From: Eubacteriales bacterium
GTDB taxonomy: Bacteria; Bacillota; Clostridia; Peptostreptococcales; Anaerovoracaceae
DNA: 11,512 nt
NCBI GenBank assembly: GCA_028702415.1
Contig: JAQVOT010000021.1
Coordinates: 1-11,512, forward strand
Direction of reading: 5' to 3'
The notes under the pieces were generated by a model, which was given only the letters and a program-made list of their open reading frames with translations, did no database searches and was not told the origin of the DNA. The translations under genes were made by a program, and so were the position numbers. Each line of letters begins with the position of its first letter. Positions within the stretch are counted from its first letter, which is position 1. Below are positions 6,701-11,512 of this stretch, piece after piece.

Positions 6701-6759
6701 AATTGGGAAATATGGCTGCAAATTGCCGATTTCCGGGATATAAGGAATAGGAGAAGAAC

Positions 6760-9072
6760 ATGATTAAGTTATATGAGGGAGGCGCATTTCTGATAGGTGG
6801 AAATGAGATTGTGAGGGAGGCGGATGCAAAACCGGAAAAGCTTGACCGGGAGCAGGCCAGGAAGGGCACTATTGCTTACGGAATTCTTAAATCTCACAAT
6901 ACTTCCGGGAACATGGACAATCTGAGAATAAAATTTGATGCCATGGCTTCTCATGATATTACATTTGTAGGAATTATTCAGACTGCCAAAGCATCGGGGA
7001 TGGAGGAGTTCCCGATTCCATATGTGCTGACCAACTGCCATAACAGCCTTTGCGCTGTGGGAGGAACCATCAACGAAGATGATCACGTGTTTGGTTTGTC
7101 GGCAGCCAGAAAGTATGGAGGCATTTATGTACCACCTCATATTGCAGTTATTCACCAGTACATGCGTGAGATGCAGGCAGGATGCGGAAGGATGATAATC
7201 GGTTCCGATTCCCATACCAGATACGGGGCCCTGGGAACCATGGCCATTGGCGAGGGCGGAGGTGAACTGGTTAAGCAGCTTCTGGGGGATACCTACGACG
7301 TATCATATCCGGGTGTTGTGGGAGTCTATCTCGATGGCAAACCTGTTCCGGGAGTTGGCCCCCAGGATATTGCGCTGGCAATTATAGGGGCGGTCTTCGA
7401 AAGCGGCTATGTTAAAAACATGGTCATGGAATTCGTAGGGCCGGGAGTCTCCGGAATGGAAACGGATTTCAGAAACGGTATTGATGTTATGACTACCGAG
7501 ACAACTTGCCTTTCATCAATTTGGAGAACCGATGAAGATACAAAGAAATATCTCACGATACACGGCAGAGGTGGGGATTACAAAGAACTGAACCCTGCTG
7601 AGGTGGCCTATTATGATGGAATGATATATGTGGACTTGAGCAAGATCAGGCCCATGATTGCTTTGCCATTCCACCCGAGCAATACATATGAAATAGAAGA
7701 GTTTTTGAAAACTCCGGCGGATATTCTGAGAGAAATAGAGAAGTCGGCTGCCATTATTCAGGATAATCCGGACCTTAATTTCAGTCTGGTGGACAAGGTT
7801 AGAGCCGGCGCCGGTGGGGAAGTACAGGTGCAGGTTCAGCAGGGAATAATTGCCGGCTGTGCGGCAGGCACATATTCCAGCATCTGCGAGGCAGCGGATA
7901 TTCTCGAGAACGCCAGCTGTGGTAATGAAGAATTTACCCTTTCGGTTTATCCGTCATCCCAGCCGGTATTTATGGAGCTGGTTAAGAGCGGAACTATTAC
8001 GAATCTGATGGCAGCGGGTGCGGCAGTTAAAACTGCCTTCTGCGGACCGTGCTTCGGAGCGGGGGATACTCCGGCAAATAACGCTTTTTCCATCAGACAT
8101 ACCACCAGGAACTTCCCGAACAGGGAAGGGAGCAAACCGGGTGCAGGCCAGCTGGCCGCTGTCGCGCTGATGGACGCACGCTCGATTGCCGCAACGGCAG
8201 CTAGAGGAGGGGTCCTCACGAGCGCCACGGATTTCGCAGAGGAAAGGGCGGATCATGAATATGAATACAAGGTGCCCGAGTATACCTTTGACGATTCCTC
8301 CTACAGAACAAGGGTCTATCAAGGATTCGGCAGGGCGGACAGAGATGCAGAACTGATTTACGGGCCGAATATCAGGGATTGGCCACAGTTGCAGCCCCTG
8401 AAGGACAACGTTCTGCTAAAGGTGTGCTCCAAGATAATGGACCCTGTAACCACCACTGACGAGCTTATTCCATCAGGAGAAACCTCCGCATACAGATCCA
8501 ATCCTCTGGGGCTGGCGGAGTTTACCCTCTCAAGACGTGATCCGGAATATGTGGGCCGTGCAAAAGCAGTCAAGGCTCTTGTTGCTGCCGACCTTGAGTA
8601 TGTTCTCGGGGTAATTGAAGAGATCACTCCTGAGGTGGGTGCTGATGATATCGAAACCGGCAGCATGATATACTGCGTGAAGCCGGGAGACGGGTCTGCC
8701 CGTGAGCAGGCTGCAAGTTGCCAGAGAGTTCTGGGGGGACTTGCCAATATATCCAGAGAATATGCTACCAAGAGGTATCGATCAAATGTAATCAACTGGG
8801 GCATGCTGCCTTTCCAGATGGAGGCCGCCCCTGAATTTGAAGTAGGCGATTTCATATATGTTCCGGGAATAAAAAATGCCCTCGATGGGGACATGAAGGG
8901 CATCAGGGCTTATGTAATCCCCATGGCCGGTGATGAAGGCAAAGGTTCAGATGCCAAGGGCGGTATAGGGGCCGCTGCAGTAAATGAGATCAAACTGTAC
9001 ATCTCTGAGATGACCGATGAGGAGAAGGAGATCGTCAAGGCGGGATGCCTGATAAACTACAACAGGAGGTAG
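6760..9072 (+). CDS. Aconitase-superfamily hydratase (YbhJ-like), probable aconitate hydratase
   Basis: This 770-residue enzyme has the complete aconitase layout. Cluster ligands are C367 (in [10 protein letters not shown]) and C428/C431 (FCGPCFG), the three cysteines expected for a 4Fe-4S centre. Other landmarks are GSDSHTRYG (148-156), [11 protein letters not shown] (448-458, with two arginines matching the substrate-binding NRNF..R pattern) and the C-terminal swivel domain from about residue 555. GDGSARE (643-649) places S646 and R648 at the catalytic serine and substrate arginine; the usual second serine of 'GSSRE' is alanine here. [12 protein letters not shown] (674-685) closes the active site. 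Length and N-terminus recall the E. coli YbhJ type rather than AcnA or AcnB, and the protein is too long for LeuC. Interconversion of citrate and isocitrate is inferred from the adjacent isocitrate dehydrogenase. AGGAG (6749-6753) lies 6 bases before the ATG. Confidence 0.88.
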   Translation: MIKLYEGGAFLIGGNEIVREADAKPEKLDREQARKGTIAYGILKSHNTSGNMDNLRIKFDAMASHDITFVGIIQTAKASGMEEFPIPYVLTNCHNSLCAVGGTINEDDHVFGLSAARKYGGIYVPPHIAVIHQYMREMQAGCGRMIIGSDSHTRYGALGTMAIGEGGGELVKQLLGDTYDVSYPGVVGVYLDGKPVPGVGPQDIALAIIGAVFESGYVKNMVMEFVGPGVSGMETDFRNGIDVMTTETTCLSSIWRTDEDTKKYLTIHGRGGDYKELNPAEVAYYDGMIYVDLSKIRPMIALPFHPSNTYEIEEFLKTPADILREIEKSAAIIQDNPDLNFSLVDKVRAGAGGEVQVQVQQGIIAGCAAGTYSSICEAADILENASCGNEEFTLSVYPSSQPVFMELVKSGTITNLMAAGAAVKTAFCGPCFGAGDTPANNAFSIRHTTRNFPNREGSKPGAGQLAAVALMDARSIAATAARGGVLTSATDFAEERADHEYEYKVPEYTFDDSSYRTRVYQGFGRADRDAELIYGPNIRDWPQLQPLKDNVLLKVCSKIMDPVTTTDELIPSGETSAYRSNPLGLAEFTLSRRDPEYVGRAKAVKALVAADLEYVLGVIEEITPEVGADDIETGSMIYCVKPGDGSAREQAASCQRVLGGLANISREYATKRYRSNVINWGMLPFQMEAAPEFEVGDFIYVPGIKNALDGDMKGIRAYVIPMAGDEGKGSDAKGGIGAAAVNEIKLYISEMTDEEKEIVKAGCLINYNRR

Positions 9073-9074
9073 GC

Positions 9075-10208
9075 ATGAGTTATATGGAAGACTTCGCTAA
9101 AATAGTGAAGGAGCAGCTGGACAGGGTAGAGCGAATGAAGGAAGACACAGGTGCCACTGATTTCGCATCAAAAGAAAAAATAATAATAGGAATGATCGAT
9201 GGCGATGGAATCGGGCCGGTAATTATGGAATCTGCCCGAGCAATTCTGAAGAAACTTCTTGCAGAGGAGATAGAGACGGGCAGGCTGGAACTGAGAAAAA
9301 TCCAGGGGCTTACCATTGAGAACCGCATTGAGAAAATGGAGACTGTTCCGGGAGATGTGCTTGCGGCAATAAAGCAGTGTGATCTCTTGCTTAAGGGACC
9401 GACAACAACTCCGGGGAGGGGGGACGGCAGGCCGAATCTCGAAAGTGCTAACGTGACATTGAGACGTGAACTGGATCTCTTTGCCAATGTGAGGCCAGTG
9501 AAGATTCCGGAAAAGGATATAGACTGGATTTTCTATAGAGAGAACACAGAAGGTGAGTATGCCCTGGGAAGCAGGGGTGTCGATATTTCAGAGGATATGA
9601 GCATCGATTTCAAGGTCACCACCAGACAGGGAACGGAACGTCTGGCCAGAGCTGCCTTCGAGTATGCCAGAGCCAACGGCAAGAAAAATGTCAGTATCGT
9701 AACAAAGGCGAATATCATGAAAAAAACCGATGGCAGATTCTTGAGCATATGTCTGCAGGTGGCAGAAGAGTATCAGGAAATCAAGGTTGATGACTGGTAC
9801 GTGGATATCATGGCTGCAAACCTGATCGACGATAAGATCAATTCGGGCTTTGAGGTGTTTATCCTGCCTAACCTTTATGGAGATATTATAACCGATGAAG
9901 CGGCTCAGATGCAGGGAGGCGTGGGCACCGCAGGAAGTGCCAACATCGGAAACAGATATGCTATGTTTGAGGCAATTCATGGCAGCGCACCGAGAATGAT
10001 TGAAGAGGGTATAGGAGAGTATGCAAATCCTGCCAGCCTTTGCAGAGCAGCGATTATGATGCTCAGACACATGGGGTCCGGCTTCAGTAATAAAGCGGAC
10101 AGACTGGAAAAAGTATTGGACCAGGCTGCGGAGGATCTTAACATGCCGGGAGATGGAACCGGCAACACAGCAGAGGAATTCAAAGCATTTGTGCTGGAAA
10201 GATTGTAG
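9075..10208 (+). CDS. Isocitrate dehydrogenase-like enzyme (isocitrate/isopropylmalate dehydrogenase family)
   Basis: This 377-residue beta-decarboxylating dehydrogenase converts isocitrate to 2-oxoglutarate if the assignment is right. It shows DGDGIGP (42-48), the isocitrate-type substrate loop SANVTLR (124-130; S124, N126 and R130 align with S113, N115 and R119 of E. coli Icd), R140, RENTEGEY (155-162), K211 in TKANIMK, D244, and the metal-binding NLYGDIITD (D270, D274). HGSAPRM (302-308) starts the cofactor region, where the pattern does not settle NAD versus NADP. The ATG at 9075 is preferred: AGGAGG (9064-9069) lies 5 bases upstream and the aconitase stop ends at 9072. An in-frame ATG at 9045 would add 10 residues inside the aconitase gene and has no ribosome site. 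Homoisocitrate or isopropylmalate activity is less likely given the SxN loop and the aconitase neighbour. Confidence 0.88.
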   Translation: MSYMEDFAKIVKEQLDRVERMKEDTGATDFASKEKIIIGMIDGDGIGPVIMESARAILKKLLAEEIETGRLELRKIQGLTIENRIEKMETVPGDVLAAIKQCDLLLKGPTTTPGRGDGRPNLESANVTLRRELDLFANVRPVKIPEKDIDWIFYRENTEGEYALGSRGVDISEDMSIDFKVTTRQGTERLARAAFEYARANGKKNVSIVTKANIMKKTDGRFLSICLQVAEEYQEIKVDDWYVDIMAANLIDDKINSGFEVFILPNLYGDIITDEAAQMQGGVGTAGSANIGNRYAMFEAIHGSAPRMIEEGIGEYANPASLCRAAIMMLRHMGSGFSNKADRLEKVLDQAAEDLNMPGDGTGNTAEEFKAFVLERL

Positions 10209-10213
10209 TTGAT

Positions 10214-10873
10214 ATGTTATACAAGTTTACAGATGAAACAGAAATAAGTAATGCTCCTATTTCCACCAGCCTTTTGGCGAAGTTGCAGCGGGATATACTG
10301 ACCGGAAAATTCAAACCGGGACAGAAGCTGACTGAGCAGGATCTCTGCAGGGAATATGAAGTTAGCAGAACTCCCCTCAGAGAAGCCTTAAGACAGCTGG
10401 AGGCTGACGGTCTTGTGGAGAATATTCTGAACAGGGGTTCCTTCGTAATCGGGATGTCTGATCAGGATTATAATGATCTGTTTGAAATGAGAAAAGCCTA
10501 TGAGGTTCAGGCGGTGGAGTGGGCAATTGATAGGATTACAGAAGAGGAAATGGAGCGACTCGAGGAAATCTTCGAATTCATGGAATTCTATACGATGAGA
10601 AATGACATCGAAAAGATGCAGGTGATCAACAGCAGTTTCCATCAGGCCATATATGAGGCTTCCCACAACAGAATACTTCAGAAACAGCTTTCCGTGTATC
10701 AGAATTACCTCAAATACAAGGACCCTGAAAGGGTTTATGAGGACAATTATCTTTCAACAGTACTTCAGGAACACCGGGCGATATTCAAGGCTTTTACGGA
10801 TAAGAATGCCAGGGAGGGTGCCCTGGCAATGGAAATCCACATTAACCGTGCCAAGGAACGTCACTGCCGCTAA
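10214..10873 (+). CDS. GntR-family transcriptional regulator with FCD ligand domain
   Basis: This 219-residue protein has an N-terminal winged helix-turn-helix (about 15-80; helix region EQDLCREYEVSRTPLREALR, 41-60, then wing NRGSFV) and an all-helical FCD domain (about 88-215). FCD metal- or ligand-site residues are visible as H143 (SSFHQAI), H187 (QEHRAIF) and H209 (MEIHINRA); the position usually held by Asp, four residues before H143, is N139. FCD regulators bind carboxylic acids such as citrate, lactate, gluconate or dicarboxylates. Being the third gene of the aconitase/IDH operon, 5 bases after the IDH stop, it probably senses a tricarboxylate or related acid and controls this operon through the dyads near 6660. 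Its ribosome site is weak (GGAAAG, 12 bases upstream), consistent with low expression. Target and ligand are inferences. Confidence 0.9.
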   Translation: MLYKFTDETEISNAPISTSLLAKLQRDILTGKFKPGQKLTEQDLCREYEVSRTPLREALRQLEADGLVENILNRGSFVIGMSDQDYNDLFEMRKAYEVQAVEWAIDRITEEEMERLEEIFEFMEFYTMRNDIEKMQVINSSFHQAIYEASHNRILQKQLSVYQNYLKYKDPERVYEDNYLSTVLQEHRAIFKAFTDKNAREGALAMEIHINRAKERHCR

Positions 10874-10909
10874 AAAGATGATAGGTTTCTGTCATGTTGA
10901 CATCTTTTT
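10872..10909 (+). terminator. Terminator-like hairpin after the GntR gene
   Basis: AAAAAGATG (10872-10880) and CATCTTTTT (10901-10909) are perfect 9-base inverted arms starting at the GntR stop codon, with a 20-base loop and a T-rich right arm. The stem is AT-rich and the loop large, so termination would be modest; the symmetry could act in both directions. The loop and right arm also contain the short dyad TGTCATGTTGACA (10890-10902). Confidence 0.4.
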
Positions 10910-10912
10910 CTG

Positions 10913-10921
10913 TGGTATAAT
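10913..10921 (+). promoter_or_regulatory. Extended -10 promoter of the FabZ-type gene
   Basis: TGGTATAAT (10913-10921) is a perfect -10 with the extended TGn element. The TTGACA at 10897-10902 is only 13 bases upstream of it, too close to act as its -35. At the right distance there is no -35 match, so the extended element would carry recognition. Start is expected near 10928, giving a leader of about 20 bases. Confidence 0.55.
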
Positions 10922-10949
10922 ATGGGCAAAGCTGAAGCGAGGTTAACGA

Positions 10950-11381
10950 ATGAGGAATCTTAGTAAAGAAGAGGTTAAAAAAATTCTGCCTCACAGGGAG
11001 CCATTTCTGATGGTTGATGAAGTGGCGGATATGAATGACCGATGGATCAGAGCCAGTTTGTTTCTGAGCCCCGAACTGGATTTTTTTGGAGGCCATTTTC
11101 CGGGCAACCCTGTGATGCCGGGAGTACTTCTGATTGAAGCCATGGCCCAGACTGCGGATATTCTTCTGCTGTCAAAGGAGGAGTATAGGGAAAAGACACC
11201 TTATTTTATGGGAGTAGACAGGGTAAGCTTCAGAAGAAAAGCGGTTCCGGGAGACAGGATATATATTGAAGCCGGGATAAAAGAGATTTTTGAGTCAAAA
11301 GATGTTGTCAGCTGTGATACCACAATTTTTATCGATGGCAGGGTATGTGCCACGGGTGTTGTGACTCTGGCAATGAGGTAG
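10950..11381 (+). CDS. FabZ-type 3-hydroxyacyl-ACP dehydratase
   Basis: This 143-residue hot-dog-fold protein has the normal FabZ length and motifs: ILPHREPFLMVDEV (12-25), FFGGHFPGNPVMPGVLLIEAMAQ (45-67, quoted in family form 'GHFPG..VMPGVL.iEA.AQ') with catalytic H49 and E63, and FMGVDRVSFRRKAVPGD (86-102). FabZ removes water from 3-hydroxyacyl-ACP in fatty-acid elongation, in the cytoplasm. GAGG (10939-10942) lies 7 bases before the ATG. No other fatty-acid synthesis gene is in the window, so it may be the housekeeping enzyme away from its cluster, or a second dehydratase serving a different acyl product. A secreted protein gene follows after 20 bases. Confidence 0.9.
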   Translation: MRNLSKEEVKKILPHREPFLMVDEVADMNDRWIRASLFLSPELDFFGGHFPGNPVMPGVLLIEAMAQTADILLLSKEEYREKTPYFMGVDRVSFRRKAVPGDRIYIEAGIKEIFESKDVVSCDTTIFIDGRVCATGVVTLAMR

Positions 11382-11401
11382 AGGAAAGGACAGTGGGTGA
11401 A

Positions 11402-11512
11402 ATGAGAAGAATATTCACAAAGAAAGGCGTCAGAAGAGCCGGGGCTATTGCCGCCGTTTTCATGCTGACACTGATGCTCGCGGCACCGGCAGCTTTTGCA
11501 CTAAAGCTCTAT
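11402..11512 (+). CDS. Secreted protein of unknown function, N-terminal signal peptide only
   Basis: The first 37 codons are visible before the right edge. They encode a typical signal peptide: basic n-region (MRRIFTKKGVRR), hydrophobic core (about 13-30) and an AFA site (31-33) for signal peptidase I, followed by LKLY. There is no lipobox cysteine. The ATG at 11402 is chosen because it gives a classical n-region; an in-frame GTG at 11393 would add three residues and is also suitably placed behind GAGGAAAGGA (11381-11390). The gene lies 20 bases after the FabZ-type gene and is probably cotranscribed. The mature protein is outside the window and cannot be identified. Confidence 0.7.
   Translation, partial: MRRIFTKKGVRRAGAIAAVFMLTLMLAAPAAFALKLY

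Noticed and set aside
6706..6734. Stem-loop in the aconitase leader (GGAAAT/ATTTCC with inner GGC/GCC) as a riboswitch
   Set aside because: The pairing is short and interrupted, with no known aptamer features or T-tract; at most a minor leader structure.
7947..8903. Open frames on the minus strand opposite the aconitase gene (93, 122 and 181 codons)
   Set aside because: They are shadows of a strongly conserved plus-strand gene, have no recognisable domains, and overlap one another.
9045..9074. ATG at 9045 as start of the isocitrate dehydrogenase
   Set aside because: It lies inside the aconitase gene without a ribosome site, and the added residues do not look like the family; AGGAGG is ideally placed for the ATG at 9075.
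6760..10208. Leucine or lysine biosynthesis pair (LeuC/LeuB or homoaconitase/homoisocitrate dehydrogenase)
   Set aside because: The hydratase includes the swivel domain in one 770-residue chain, no LeuA/LeuD-type genes are near, and the dehydrogenase has the isocitrate-type SxN loop.
10897..10921. TTGACA/TATAAT pair as a classical promoter before the FabZ-type gene
   Set aside because: The spacing is only 13 bases, too short for sigma-A; the extended -10 alone was kept.

Overview
The window reads as chromosomal DNA from an anaerobic low-to-mid-GC Firmicute, most likely a Clostridia/Peptostreptococcales-type organism. This is an inference from gene content: an FHA-SEDS cell-wall protein next to a class B PBP, a split ThrE exporter, and an aconitase-like hydratase paired with an isocitrate dehydrogenase. 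Strong Shine-Dalgarno sites and sigma-A-like promoters with TTGACA/TATAAT elements agree with this. No rRNA, tRNA, CRISPR array, prophage or intact insertion sequence was seen.

Layout. Positions 1-3429 hold a minus-strand operon, read right to left: an AEC-family permease, an FHA-domain FtsW/RodA-type glycan polymerase, and the start of a class B penicillin-binding protein that runs off the left edge. Positions 3430-3545 are a compact divergent promoter region. Positions 3546-6618 are a plus-strand operon: an ABC half-exporter followed by the two halves of a ThrE-type amino-acid exporter, with junctions overlapping by 1 and 4 bases. Positions 6619-6759 hold a consensus promoter embedded in nested inverted repeats. 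Positions 6760-10873 are a second plus-strand operon: aconitase-superfamily hydratase, isocitrate dehydrogenase-like enzyme, and a GntR/FCD regulator. After a terminator-like hairpin and an extended -10 promoter, a FabZ-type dehydratase (10950-11381) is followed by the start of a secreted protein cut by the right edge.

How the genes work together. The left operon makes septal or elongation peptidoglycan: the SEDS protein polymerises glycan and the PBP cross-links it, and the FHA domain suggests input from a Ser/Thr kinase encoded elsewhere. The acn-idh pair would convert citrate to 2-oxoglutarate for glutamate synthesis, and the GntR protein probably controls it through the dyads at its promoter.

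The most striking feature is a perfect 90-bp palindrome (4553-4642; two 45-bp arms, no spacer) inside the ABC exporter gene. It adds exactly 30 codons in frame at the linker between the membrane and ATPase domains. Taking it out computationally leaves a seamless reading frame of 580 codons, close to the usual size of a half-exporter. It looks like a palindromic REP/MITE-like element that inserted into a coding gene and was tolerated as protein. The second notable structure is the promoter nested inside a terminator/operator-like inverted repeat ahead of the aconitase gene.
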